Made by a program: the position numbers and the translations under genes. Below are positions 33,956 to 43,118 of a DNA stretch of 64,000 bases, piece by piece (position 1 is the stretch's first letter; each line of letters opens with the position of its first letter). This DNA is from Phycisphaeraceae bacterium (GTDB lineage: Bacteria; Planctomycetota; Phycisphaerae; Phycisphaerales; UBA1924), in contig JAHBXF010000002.1 of NCBI GenBank assembly GCA_019636615.1, forward strand, positions 498,001-562,000. Reading direction: 5' to 3'. The notes below the pieces were generated by a model that saw only the letters and a program-made list of their open reading frames with translations, made no database searches and had not been told where the DNA came from.

Positions 33956-34909
33956 ATGCACCCGAATCACGTCTGGCGTATGGGTTCTGGCTGGTTGGTC
34001 GCGGCAGGGCTATGGGCGCTGGGGTGGGGTAGCGTGCCGGCGGCTGATCCCGAGCCACGCATGGAACAATCGGGACACGAATGGGTCACCCGTGAGGTGG
34101 CAGCACCCCGAGTTTCGTTTCACACTTTCAAGAGCGAGGTGCTGGGGCAGGAGGTGAGTTACCACATGTACACACCGGCGGCGTATGACGCGCCGGAGGC
34201 AAGGTTGCCGGTCGTGTATTGGCTGCACGGCACTGGCGGGGGGCTTGCGGGAATTCCCGTGCTGTCACGGCTGTTTGATGGGGCGATTTCGGGCGGCAAG
34301 GTGCCGCCATTTCTTGTGGTCTTTGTGAATGGGTTACCCGGTGGCATGTATGTTGACTGGCAGGATGGCTCTGCGCCGGTTGAGAGTGTGATCATCAAGG
34401 AACTGATCCCGCACGTCGACAGCACGCACCGCACCCGCGCGACGAGGGAAGGGCGGTTGATCGATGGGTTCAGCATGGGCGGGTATGGCGCGGCCAGACT
34501 GGGGTTTTCTTACCCGGAACTCTTTGGCGGGGTCTCGATGATCGGCGCGGGCCCGATGCAGGCGGAGTTGGTCGATGGGCCGCGCGCGGGCAGGCGGCGC
34601 TCGCGTGAAGTGCTTGACCGCGTGTACGGGGGTGATCAGGAACACTTCAAACAGGTAAGCCCGCGTGCGATCGCGGAGCGTGGGGCGCCGCGAATCGCGG
34701 CGGATGTACTGGTGCGTGTGGTGGTGGGGGCGCAGGACGAAACACTTCCGGCCAACCGCGCGTTTCATGAGCACCTTGCAGCGCTGGGCATCGGGCATGA
34801 ATGGCGGGAGGTGGCGGGAGTCGGGCATGACGCCCGGGGAATCGTGGTGGCGATGGGGGAGGAGTTCTGGGGGTTTTATGCGAGGGTGTTCGGCGAGGGG
34901 GAGGGATAA
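33956..34909 (+). CDS. Exported alpha/beta-hydrolase, putative esterase family
   Basis: The 317-residue protein has a signal peptide (GWLVAAGLWALGWGSVPAAD). The esterase-D/feruloyl-esterase-like fold follows: VVYWLHGTGGGLAG with the oxyanion region, nucleophile elbow GFSMGGYGAARLG, acid in VVVGAQDETLPANRAF, and catalytic His in VAGVGHDARG. Substrate unknown. GAAGG stands about 5 bases before the ATG at 33956, supporting this start. It stands alone between two tRNA genes. Confidence 0.85.
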   Translation: MHPNHVWRMGSGWLVAAGLWALGWGSVPAADPEPRMEQSGHEWVTREVAAPRVSFHTFKSEVLGQEVSYHMYTPAAYDAPEARLPVVYWLHGTGGGLAGIPVLSRLFDGAISGGKVPPFLVVFVNGLPGGMYVDWQDGSAPVESVIIKELIPHVDSTHRTRATREGRLIDGFSMGGYGAARLGFSYPELFGGVSMIGAGPMQAELVDGPRAGRRRSREVLDRVYGGDQEHFKQVSPRAIAERGAPRIAADVLVRVVVGAQDETLPANRAFHEHLAALGIGHEWREVAGVGHDARGIVVAMGEEFWGFYARVFGEGEG

Positions 34910-35141
34910 GTTGCGCCGTTGGTGTGAAGCGGGAGTGACACAGTTCCGTATACTTGTGCCGATTGACCGCTATACGCCATGTAGCATTATCAACATCACG
35001 CGCCGCGAGACGGTGAAGTGGTACCAGGAGATGTGAGACACATCATGCAATAAGCGGTGTCTAACTGGTGTCGCGGCAGACGGGCAAGAGTTTGTGTGTT
35101 GTATGCCGATCTGCGGCTCTTGCGAGTGTAAACCTGCCAAG

Positions 35142-35163
35142 AAAAAACCCCGCGGGAGCGGGG
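35142..35163 (-). terminator. Rho-independent terminator of tRNA-Tyr
   Basis: On the minus strand CCCCGC-tccc-GCGGGG is followed by a run of six T. It begins 6 bases after the tRNA-Tyr 3' end. Confidence 0.8.
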
Positions 35164-35168
35164 TGAAG

Positions 35169-35251
35169 TGGGCGAGGAGGGATTCGAACCCCCGAAGGCG
35201 TACGCCAACAGATTTACAGTCTGTCCCATTTGGCCACTCTGGAACTCGCCC
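35169..35251 (-). tRNA. tRNA-Tyr (anticodon GTA)
   Basis: Minus-strand class II tRNA with acceptor GGGCGAG, anticodon stem ACAGA/TCTGT, loop CTGTAAA giving GTA, a variable arm and the GGGGGTTCGAATCCCTC T-arm. Discriminator A; CCA is not encoded. Confidence 0.95.
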
Positions 35252-35279
35252 AAGCACGGGCTTTCACCCGTGGGTCAAG

Positions 35280-35308
35280 AGTTTATGCCCGCCGCGCACA
35301 GGGAGCAA
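35280..35308 (-). promoter_or_regulatory. Possible promoter of tRNA-Tyr
   Basis: On the minus strand TTGCTC (complement of 35303-35308) and TAAACT (complement of 35280-35285) are 17 bp apart. Transcription would start near 35273, and the leader would fold CACGGG-tgaaag-CCCGTG just before the tRNA. The -35 match is only 3 of 6. Confidence 0.4.
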
Positions 35309-35319
35309 CGGGCAAGGGG

Positions 35320-37086
35320 TCAGAGTTCGACCATCTTCATCCCGGACTGAGCCCGCGGCGGTTCGGGCGGAAGGCGGACACCATCGGCAAAGACGGCGAG
35401 GGCCGGGAATGCCGCGGCCATCTGTCTGCGGATCGAGGCGGCCACAAATGGCTGGGCGTATGGCAGGGCCACCTGCGCCCCGGCGGCGACCTGACCGCGC
35501 GTGGTTTCGATGACGACGGGCACTTCTCGCTCGCGAGGAGCGGGTTGGCCGTCGAGAACGGCGGTGAGGTCGAGGGCAATCTGCCCCTCCGACTTGGCCA
35601 TCGGGATGACCGGGATGGCCTGGTCGAAGGCCTGGAGGACGTGGCGCGCGTTCTCGAAGGTGCCGGCTTTTTCGGCGAAGGTAGCGCCCGGCAGGACGAC
35701 GCTGGCCTTGTCAACGAGGGTGTTCAGCAGCGTGTCGATGAGCACGACGAACTTGCCCGCCAGCGCGGCGAGGAAATCGTTGGCGACCCAGTCGGCGGGG
35801 TAGTTGCCGGTGATGATGAGGGCATTGATGTCGCTCGAGCCCGTGCCGGCGCCCAGGCGCGGCAGAAGTTGGTCGTAGGTGAGCACCTCGCCGCCGAAGG
35901 AATCGAGCACGCGTTTGACGCCGCGCGCGTTGGGGGCCTTCTCGGCGTACATCTTGAAGGCTTTGGGGTCGTCCTCGCGAGCACCGGCGGGGAAGACTTT
36001 GTCGGTGCCGACGAAGGGCACGTGACCAAGCGCGAGGATGGCGTTCGGGTCGGCCTTGCGGGCGAAGGCAGCGAGGGCGAAGGCATCTTCGCAGGTGAGC
36101 ATGGGGCTGACGACCAGGGCGGTCTTCTTGCCGGCGGCGACGGCGGCGCGGAGCGCGTCGACTACGTCGTCGTAAGCCTTGGTGTAGTCGCACTCGACGA
36201 GTGCGCCGAACTGTCGGCGCATTGGGGATCGCAGGCGGTCTTCAGAGTGGACGAACTTCCAGCCGTAGCGCACTTCGTCGGTGATCCACCACTTGTTGAT
36301 GGCCGGGTTGGCGCGGGGTTTGACGCGGTACACACGGCCCTCGTTGTTGTGGATCCAGATATTGTCGCCGCTGGCCGTGAGGGGGTCGATTCCCGCGGTT
36401 TCACGCAGGAACCAGACGCGCTGGGCGAAGAGGAAGTCTTTGTCGAGCAGGGCGCCGACGGGGCAGAGGTCAACAACGTTGGCCGAGAGTTCGTTGTCGA
36501 GGGGAACGCCGGGGAAGACGTCGATCTCTTCTTTGTTGCCGCGCCCCTGAACGAGAAGTTCGGCGGTGCCGGAGACTTCACGCGTGAAGCGGACGCAGCG
36601 TGTGCACATGATGCAGCGGTCGGAGTAGAGGTAGACGTGGGGGCCGACATCCTTCTTGGGGTTTTTGACCTTGGACTCTTCGAATCGGGAGACGCCGCGC
36701 CCGTACTCGTAGGAGTAGTCCTGCAAGAAGCACTCGCCTGACTGGTCGCAGACCGGGCAGTCGAGAGGGTGGTTGATGAGGAGGTACTCCATCACGGCCT
36801 TCTGATTGGCGACGGCCTTGGGGGAGTCGGACATGACGACCATGCCGTCCACAGCGGTCTGCTGGCAGGAGGGGAGGAGCTTGCCGCCCATGAAGGGTTC
36901 GAGCGTGCCGGACTTGGGGTTCGGGGCCATGCACTCGACCAGGCAGATACGGCACGAGGCGACGATGGAGAGGCCTTCGTGGTAGCAGTATTGGGGAATT
37001 TCAATGCCGTTGGCGTTGGCGATCTGGAGGATCGTCTGGCCGGGGGTGAAGTCGAGTGAGCGACCGTTGATCGTGATGCTGGGCAT
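35320..37086 (-). CDS. nuoG: NADH-quinone oxidoreductase subunit G (NuoG-like)
   Basis: The 588-residue protein has the NuoG N-terminal iron-sulfur array. This comprises a [2Fe-2S] ferredoxin domain (YCYHEGLSIVASCRICLVEC, then LLPSC), the His-ligated cluster HPLDCPVCDQSGEC, and ferredoxin-like DRCIMCTRCVRFTREV with DLCPVGALL. A shortened molybdopterin-oxidoreductase-like domain follows (residues about 230-588). The electron route from NADH into the complex I arm would pass through it. The rest of the nuo operon is not in the window, so it is separate from its usual partners. An NAD-reducing hydrogenase or formate dehydrogenase subunit is a less likely alternative. Start ATG 37086; no clear Shine-Dalgarno sequence. 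Confidence 0.88.
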   Translation of the reverse strand: MPSITINGRSLDFTPGQTILQIANANGIEIPQYCYHEGLSIVASCRICLVECMAPNPKSGTLEPFMGGKLLPSCQQTAVDGMVVMSDSPKAVANQKAVMEYLLINHPLDCPVCDQSGECFLQDYSYEYGRGVSRFEESKVKNPKKDVGPHVYLYSDRCIMCTRCVRFTREVSGTAELLVQGRGNKEEIDVFPGVPLDNELSANVVDLCPVGALLDKDFLFAQRVWFLRETAGIDPLTASGDNIWIHNNEGRVYRVKPRANPAINKWWITDEVRYGWKFVHSEDRLRSPMRRQFGALVECDYTKAYDDVVDALRAAVAAGKKTALVVSPMLTCEDAFALAAFARKADPNAILALGHVPFVGTDKVFPAGAREDDPKAFKMYAEKAPNARGVKRVLDSFGGEVLTYDQLLPRLGAGTGSSDINALIITGNYPADWVANDFLAALAGKFVVLIDTLLNTLVDKASVVLPGATFAEKAGTFENARHVLQAFDQAIPVIPMAKSEGQIALDLTAVLDGQPAPREREVPVVIETTRGQVAAGAQVALPYAQPFVAASIRRQMAAAFPALAVFADGVRLPPEPPRAQSGMKMVEL

Positions 37087-37277
37087 AGAGGGCACTAGGG
37101 TAGCGTGCGGCGGGCGGGCGGGTGCCGGGGGCTCTCGCTTCGCGGCGGGAGTGAGGGTTGTCGGGTGAGCGTGGGGTGTGAGTGGGGGAGAATTGCGGGT
37201 GGACGCATCCGCCACAAACGGAATGCGAAAAAGATGGCCCCGGGGTTCACTACAGTTCCCGCCCACCCGAGAGCCGC

Positions 37278-40200
37278 ATGAGCAAAACAGCCGCAAAGAA
37301 CGAGAAAGCACGCAGCACCCCCAACAGCGGAAGGCTGCCGGACATGGCCGCGGAGATCAAGGGGATTGTTCCCTCGGGGCCTTGGAGAGGGGAGCAGGGG
37401 CGGGTGATCCGGGTTCGGGGGGCGCGCGAGCACAACCTGAAGGACATCACGTTCGAGATTCCTCGCGACAGGCTGGTAGTGATGACCGGGCTGTCGGGCT
37501 CGGGCAAGAGCAGTCTGGCCTTTGACACGATCTTCGCCGAGGGGCAGCGCAAGTACATGGAGTCACTCTCCGCGTATGCGCGGCAGTTTCTCGACCAACT
37601 CAAGAAGCCGGACGTGGACGAGGTGGAGGGGATTCCCCCGACCATCGCGATTGAACAGCGGACGGCGGGGAGCAACCCGCGGTCTACGGTGGCGACAACG
37701 ACCGAGATCTACGACTACCTCCGGCTGCTCTTTGCACGCTGCGGCACGCCCTGTTCATGGGCGGTGACCAAAGCCAAAAAGGATGGGAGCGTGCTGGCCC
37801 GCTCGGGCAGGCCGATCACGGCCACAAGCAGCACCCAGGTGGTCGATGCGGTGATGCATCGGCCCGAAGGGACACGCCTGATGGTGCTCTCGCCCGTGGT
37901 GCGAGGGAAGAAGGGATTTCACCGCGATGTGCTCGAGGATCTTTCGCAGCAGGGGTGGAACCGGGCACGGGTGAACGGCGCGCTGCTGGATCTTCGCGAT
38001 GTGCTGAAAGATCCGGGGGAGAACCCGCTGAAACTGGGGCGGTATGAGAAGCACACCATCGAGGCGGTGATCGACCGGGTGGTGCTCGGGCCGGACACAC
38101 GCCAGCGGCTGGCGGAGAGCGTGGAGGCCGCGATCAGAATCGCCAAGGGGCTGGTGGTCATCGCGGTGGAGGCCGACGGGTCGTGGGTTGACCACTCCTA
38201 CAGCACGAACTTTGCCGACCCGGAGCACCCGGATATCTCGCTTGAAGAACTGGCGCCGCGGACGTTCTCGTTCAACTCGCCCTTTGGTGCATGCCGCGAG
38301 TGCAACGGGTTGGGGACGCTGCTGGAACTGGATGAACACCTGGTGGTTCCCGATGAGCAGAAAAGCCTTGGGGGCGGGGCGGTCGAGGCGTACGCGAAGA
38401 ACATGAATGTTCGCGCGTGGTTCACGCGGGCGATGCGCAAGTTCTGCAAGGCGTACAAGATCGATGACGGCATCCCGTTCAGCCTGCTCACGGCGGACCA
38501 GCGTCGGCTGGTGCTGTACGGGGCCACGAAGGAAGAAGCCAAGAAAGCCGGGCGCGCGTGGGAAGGGGTTATTCCCGAGTTGACCAACTGGTGGGGCTCG
38601 ACAGAGAACACCGGGGTGAAGGAGTGGCTCGGGCAGTTCATGAGCAACAAGCCCTGCGGCGGGTGCAAGGGTGACCGTCTGCGGATCGAGGCGCTGCACG
38701 TGCTCGTCGAGAGTTCGCACGCGGTGGATCTAGAGCGGTTCGGCTCGGGGAGTGTGATCGGGCGGCCTCGCACGGACGGCACGGTGATCAACATCGCGGA
38801 GTTGTCGAAACTGACGATCACGGAGGCGCTGGCGTATGTGCGCGGGCTGAAGTTGACGCAGGAGCAGCGGATCATCGCGGAGCCGATCTTGAAGGAGATC
38901 AACAACCGGCTTCGGTTTCTTGCGGGTGTCGGGCTTGAGTATCTCTCGCTAGACCGCAAGACGGCGACGCTCTCGGGGGGCGAGGCGCAGCGCATCCGGC
39001 TGGCGTCGCAGGTGGGGAGCGGGCTGGTGGGGGCGTGCTACGTGCTTGATGAGCCCACGATCGGGCTGCACCAGCGGGACAACGACCGGCTCATCGCGAC
39101 GCTGCGTCACCTGACCGAGATCGGCAACACCGTGATCGTGGTAGAGCACGATGAAGACGTGATCCGCAGCGCGGACCACATCGTGGATGTCGGCCCGGGC
39201 CCCGGGGTGCACGGCGGCAGGATCGTGGCGCAGGGGAGTGTGGAGGAGATCTGCGCGGCGCCAGAATCGATGACCGGGGCGTATCTCTCCGGACGCGTGC
39301 GCATCGAGACGCCCCGGAAGCGCCGGCCCATGAACGAGAAACGCGCCATCATGGTGAAGGGCGCGGCCGAGAACAACCTCAAGAACATCGACGTGGCCTT
39401 CCCGCTGGGGGGGCTGATCGTGGTAACGGGCGTCTCTGGCTCGGGCAAGTCAACGCTGGTCAACGACATCCTGCTGCGGGCGACGAAACGCGAACTGCAC
39501 GACTCGCGCGAGAAGCCGGGCAGGCACACGGCGGTCAAGATTCCCAAGGGCCTTGACAGGGTGATCGAGGTTGACCAGAGCCCGATCGGGCGCACTCCGC
39601 GGAGCAACCCGGCGACATACGTGGGGTTCTTTGACGAGATCCGCAGGGTCTTCGTGCAGACAAAAGAATCAAAGATCAGGGGATACAAGCCCGGGCGTTT
39701 CTCGTTCAACGTGCGTGCCGAGGCCGGGGGCGGGCGGTGCGAGGCGTGCCAGGGTCAGGGGCTGAAAAAAATCGAGATGCACTTTCTGCCGGATGTCTAT
39801 GTCGAGTGCGAAGTGTGCCGCGGAAAGCGGTACAACCGCGAAACGCTGGAAGTGCTCTACCGGGGCAATAGCATCGCGGACGTGCTCGGGATGACGGTCG
39901 AGAGCGCGGTCGGGTTCTTCGAGAACCACCCCAAGATCCACAGGTATCTGACATGCCTGCATGATGTGGGCTTGGACTACATCCAACTTGGGCAGCCGAG
40001 CACGCAGTTGTCGGGCGGCGAAGCGCAGCGCATCAAACTGGCCACGGAGTTGGGCAAGGCTTCGGGAGGGGTGGCGGAGGATGAGGACGGCGGCGGGGTG
40101 TCGCAGGAGCAGTCCGGGGCCCACACGCTCTACGTTCTGGACGAACCGACCACGGGCCTGCACTTTGAGGACATCCGCAAACTGCTGCACGTTCTAGACC

Positions 40201-40400
40201 GGCTGGCGAACGCCGGGAACACGCTGATCGTGATCGAGCACAATCTGGACGTGATCAAGCGGGCGGACTGGATCATCGACCTTGGGCCCGAGGGGGGCGA
40301 AGGGGGCGGGCGAATCTTGGCCAGCGGCACCCCCGAAGCGGTGGCCAAGCACCAGACCAGCCATACGGCCACGTACCTTCGGCGGGTGCTGGGCGTGTAA
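37278..40400 (+). CDS. uvrA: Excinuclease ABC subunit A
   Basis: Damage-recognition ATPase of nucleotide excision repair. The 1040-residue protein has two ABC ATPase halves: Walker [14 protein letters not shown] and [13 protein letters not shown], signatures [15 protein letters not shown] and [15 protein letters not shown], and Walker [11 protein letters not shown] and [10 protein letters not shown]. It also has zinc modules CRECNGLG / CGGCKGDRL and CEACQGQG / [10 protein letters not shown]. It is about 100 residues longer than E. coli UvrA, partly from an N-terminal extension and an acidic insertion ([14 protein letters not shown]) before the second Walker B. Start ATG 37278. Divergent from nuoG. 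Confidence 0.97.
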   Translation: MSKTAAKNEKARSTPNSGRLPDMAAEIKGIVPSGPWRGEQGRVIRVRGAREHNLKDITFEIPRDRLVVMTGLSGSGKSSLAFDTIFAEGQRKYMESLSAYARQFLDQLKKPDVDEVEGIPPTIAIEQRTAGSNPRSTVATTTEIYDYLRLLFARCGTPCSWAVTKAKKDGSVLARSGRPITATSSTQVVDAVMHRPEGTRLMVLSPVVRGKKGFHRDVLEDLSQQGWNRARVNGALLDLRDVLKDPGENPLKLGRYEKHTIEAVIDRVVLGPDTRQRLAESVEAAIRIAKGLVVIAVEADGSWVDHSYSTNFADPEHPDISLEELAPRTFSFNSPFGACRECNGLGTLLELDEHLVVPDEQKSLGGGAVEAYAKNMNVRAWFTRAMRKFCKAYKIDDGIPFSLLTADQRRLVLYGATKEEAKKAGRAWEGVIPELTNWWGSTENTGVKEWLGQFMSNKPCGGCKGDRLRIEALHVLVESSHAVDLERFGSGSVIGRPRTDGTVINIAELSKLTITEALAYVRGLKLTQEQRIIAEPILKEINNRLRFLAGVGLEYLSLDRKTATLSGGEAQRIRLASQVGSGLVGACYVLDEPTIGLHQRDNDRLIATLRHLTEIGNTVIVVEHDEDVIRSADHIVDVGPGPGVHGGRIVAQGSVEEICAAPESMTGAYLSGRVRIETPRKRRPMNEKRAIMVKGAAENNLKNIDVAFPLGGLIVVTGVSGSGKSTLVNDILLRATKRELHDSREKPGRHTAVKIPKGLDRVIEVDQSPIGRTPRSNPATYVGFFDEIRRVFVQTKESKIRGYKPGRFSFNVRAEAGGGRCEACQGQGLKKIEMHFLPDVYVECEVCRGKRYNRETLEVLYRGNSIADVLGMTVESAVGFFENHPKIHRYLTCLHDVGLDYIQLGQPSTQLSGGEAQRIKLATELGKASGGVAEDEDGGGVSQEQSGAHTLYVLDEPTTGLHFEDIRKLLHVLDRLANAGNTLIVIEHNLDVIKRADWIIDLGPEGGEGGGRILASGTPEAVAKHQTSHTATYLRRVLGV

Positions 40401-40456
40401 AAAGGCCGGAGGATTCGCCGCGGGCGGCTCCCTATCATTGCCGTTACGGGAAACCT

Positions 40457-41290
40457 ATGGACCAACGCCAAGCACAGATTCGTGAGCGGGCAGGACTTGA
40501 AGAGTCGAGGCTCAATGAGGACTTCATTGACTTCCTCCGCAAGTACGGCTTTTTGATTCTTCTCGTGGCCGCCCTGGCCGCCGGGCTCACCTCCGGGGTG
40601 CGCTGGTACCGTGAGTACACGGTGCGGAAGGTGACAACGGCCTTCGCCGACTTTGAAGCCGCGCGGGCGGGTGGGGACGGCAGCCCGGATGCCCTGTCCA
40701 GCGTGGCGGCGTCGCACCAGGGCGTTCGTGCGGTGAGCCTGCTGGCGAGGCTCGAGGCCGCGGATGCATACCTGCGTGCTGTGCGCCGGGGCGTGAAACC
40801 CGGCACCACGGTTTCCCCCGAGGGCGAAGTGACCACAACGGACGATCTTCTGACAGACGCGGACCGCGCGTCCTACCTCACGTTGGCCAAAGAGGGGTAT
40901 GAGCGTGTGTTGGCCGAGTCAGAGCGCGACAGCAAGCGGGCCATCCTGCGGTACGGCGCGCTCTTCGGGCTCGCGGCGGTCGCCGAGAGCGAGCGAAACT
41001 TTGACCGCGCGGCGGCCGTGTACGAACAGATCATCGCACAGACGAACGGCACCGCCTTTGAGGCCCAGGGGAAGGTCGCGCGTGTGCGGCTTGAACGGCT
41101 GGGCGAGTTGAAGAGTGCGCCGCCGCTACTGCCCCGGGCGGCGCTGCCCGATGTGGCACCGGTCGCGCAGTTCGAGGGTCTGCCTGCGGGCTTTGAGGCC
41201 ATGCCCCCCGGGTTCACCCCACCCGGGCTTGATGTTCAACCCGCGGGAGTTTCCCCTCCGGCAGGCGCTGGCGACGGCGACCCCGAGTAA
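40457..41290 (+). CDS. Membrane-anchored TPR-like protein (YfgM-like)
   Basis: The 277-residue protein has a cytoplasmic N-terminus, one membrane helix (residues about 31-48, LILLVAALAAGLTSGV) and a helical periplasmic part with TPR-like pairs (LLARLEAADAYLRAV, RYGALFGLAAVAESE followed by DRAAAVYEQIIAQT). A Pro/Gly-rich tail ends it. The layout matches the YfgM/tetratricopeptide family linked to the Sec translocon, though identity is not certain. It lies 56 bp after uvrA and 39 bp before the pseudouridine synthase gene. Confidence 0.65.
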   Translation: MDQRQAQIRERAGLEESRLNEDFIDFLRKYGFLILLVAALAAGLTSGVRWYREYTVRKVTTAFADFEAARAGGDGSPDALSSVAASHQGVRAVSLLARLEAADAYLRAVRRGVKPGTTVSPEGEVTTTDDLLTDADRASYLTLAKEGYERVLAESERDSKRAILRYGALFGLAAVAESERNFDRAAAVYEQIIAQTNGTAFEAQGKVARVRLERLGELKSAPPLLPRAALPDVAPVAQFEGLPAGFEAMPPGFTPPGLDVQPAGVSPPAGAGDGDPE

Positions 41291-41329
41291 CGCGCGCTCG
41301 AAGGGGCGCCGGCTCGTGGAGCGCGTGCC

Positions 41330-42544
41330 ATGACAAACCCACGAAAGACCCGTCCCGCTGAACAACAGCCGGGGGACGACATCACCACCGCGGCGGGGTT
41401 TATTCTGCCGGGCGGCCATGTTGACGGCGATGCGATGCGTCGTGCGCTGGAGCAGGCGGCGGCCGAGGGTGTAGAGGATGATTCGGAACTGCGGCGCGTG
41501 GTCTTTTCGCTGCGCCGCGACCTCCAGAAGCGTCTGGACAAGTATCTGACCGACCGGATCACGTTCATGAGCCGCACCCAGTTGCAGCGGCTGATCGACG
41601 GGGGCGGGGTGCTGGTGAACGAACGGACGCCCAAGGCCTCGACCGTGCTGCGGGCCGGCGACGTGGTTGAGGTGGTCATTCCCCCCCCGCCCAGCACCGA
41701 GATTCAGCCCGAAGAAATCCCCCTCGACGTGATGTACGAGGACGATCACATCATCGTGCTCAACAAACAGCCGGACTTCATCGTGCACCCCGCGCGTTCG
41801 CACCTGAAGGGAACGATGATCAACGCGCTGGCGTGGCACTTCGCACACCGATCCGGCAGCGGCGGGGCGCTCTCGAGCGTGGGCAAAGACATGGCCCGTC
41901 CGGGCGTGGTGCACAGGCTCGACAGGCACACGAGCGGATGCATCGTCTTTGCCAAGCAGGACGAGGCGCACTGGCGTCTGGGCCATCAGTTTGAGCATCG
42001 TCGCGTGGACAAGCGGTACCTGGCGATTGTCCAGGGACGCGTGGAGCCTGATGTGCAGGTGATCGATCTGCCCATCGGGCCGCACCCCTCCCGCGAGAAG
42101 GGATACCGCGAAAAGAACGTTGTGAGGCACGACGAACTGGGCAGACAGGCCGTGACCATCTGCCGTGTGCGGGAGCGGTACCGCTATGACGGACGCGAGT
42201 ACACACTGGTGGAACTGGAACTGAAAACAGGGCGAACACATCAGATCCGTGTGCACCTGTCGTACAACCTGTGGCCGATCGTGGGCGACGACATGTACGG
42301 TGGCAAACCCTTCACCGACGCCTCGGACGGGCGTGAAGTGCTTGCGCGGCAGGCGCTGCACGCCTGCACGCTGGGGTTCCGCCACCCTGTGACCGAAGAC
42401 TGGATGGAGTTCACCGCGCCGCTGCGCGGGGATATCGCGCGGGTGGTGTCGATGCTGCGTCGGTCGGCCGATGCGCCGGCGACGGCTGTCGATGCGCCGG
42501 GGGCGACGATCGACTTGACCAAAGCCGTGATCGATCAGGACTGA
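41330..42544 (+). CDS. rluD: RluA-family pseudouridine synthase (RluD-like)
   Basis: The 404-residue protein has an S4 RNA-binding domain at about residues 63-125 (LDKYLTDRITFMSRTQLQRL, VLVNERTPKAST). The catalytic core follows: EDDHIIVLNKQPDFIVHPAR, the active-site motif VVHRLDRHTSGCIVFAK with the catalytic Asp in HRLDR, and TGRTHQIRVHLSYNLWPIVG. It isomerises uridines in 23S rRNA. An N-terminal extension of about 50 residues precedes the S4 domain. Which uridines are targeted cannot be told from sequence. Confidence 0.92.
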   Translation: MTNPRKTRPAEQQPGDDITTAAGFILPGGHVDGDAMRRALEQAAAEGVEDDSELRRVVFSLRRDLQKRLDKYLTDRITFMSRTQLQRLIDGGGVLVNERTPKASTVLRAGDVVEVVIPPPPSTEIQPEEIPLDVMYEDDHIIVLNKQPDFIVHPARSHLKGTMINALAWHFAHRSGSGGALSSVGKDMARPGVVHRLDRHTSGCIVFAKQDEAHWRLGHQFEHRRVDKRYLAIVQGRVEPDVQVIDLPIGPHPSREKGYREKNVVRHDELGRQAVTICRVRERYRYDGREYTLVELELKTGRTHQIRVHLSYNLWPIVGDDMYGGKPFTDASDGREVLARQALHACTLGFRHPVTEDWMEFTAPLRGDIARVVSMLRRSADAPATAVDAPGATIDLTKAVIDQD

Positions 42545-42568
42545 AGCCGGTGGCGCGGCGTGAGCGAT

Positions 42569-43102
42569 TTATCGGGAGGCGCGGAGCAGGTGCTGGTAGA
42601 GGGCCAGGTCTCTGGGGCGGAAGCAGCAGAACACGACGCGTTCGATGGAAATAGAAGACTGCACGAGTTGCCTGACCGTGATCACGGCGATGTGGGCCGC
42701 GCGTTCCATGGGAAAGCCATAAGCCCCGGTGCTGATCGCCGGAAAGGCAAGCGAGCGAAGGTGCCGCGCAGAGGCCAAGTGCACGCAGGCGCGGTAGGCG
42801 GCGCGCAGCGCGGCGTCGCACTCTGCGGCCAGATCATCGTTCCACACAGGCCCCACGGTGTGGATGACCCATCTCGCGGGGAGAAGATACCCGCCGGTGA
42901 TCCTCGCCTCGCCTGTGGGGCAGCGCACGCCGGGCTCTGTTTCGGGCACTCTTTCACACTCGGCCATGAGCCCCGGGCCCGCCGCGGCGTGGATGGCGCC
43001 GTCGACCCCGCCACCCCCGAGCATGAGCGGGTTGGCCGCGTTGACGATGGCGTCAACGCTGAGAGTGGTGATGTCGGCGGAGATGGCTTCGAGGGTGACC
43101 AT
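42569..43102 (-). CDS. Macrodomain protein (O-acetyl-ADP-ribose deacetylase, YmdB-like)
   Basis: The 177-residue protein is a single macrodomain: VDAIVNAANPLMLGGGGVDG with the ADP-ribose loop, IHAAAGPGL, VIHTVGPVW, and FPAISTGAYGFPMERAA. Such proteins remove ADP-ribose adducts or hydrolyse O-acetyl-ADP-ribose. It lies 16 bp downstream of serS on the same strand, so probably co-transcribed. Confidence 0.9.
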   Translation of the reverse strand: MVTLEAISADITTLSVDAIVNAANPLMLGGGGVDGAIHAAAGPGLMAECERVPETEPGVRCPTGEARITGGYLLPARWVIHTVGPVWNDDLAAECDAALRAAYRACVHLASARHLRSLAFPAISTGAYGFPMERAAHIAVITVRQLVQSSISIERVVFCCFRPRDLALYQHLLRASR

Positions 43103-43118
43103 GGGCGGAGTGGGTGCC

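Noticed and set aside
35230-36741. 503-codon plus-strand frame
   Set aside because: Antisense of nuoG in a GC-rich genome; begins inside tRNA-Tyr and shows no recognisable domain.
41126-42385. 419-codon minus-strand frame
   Set aside because: Antisense of the pseudouridine synthase and TPR genes; no motifs.
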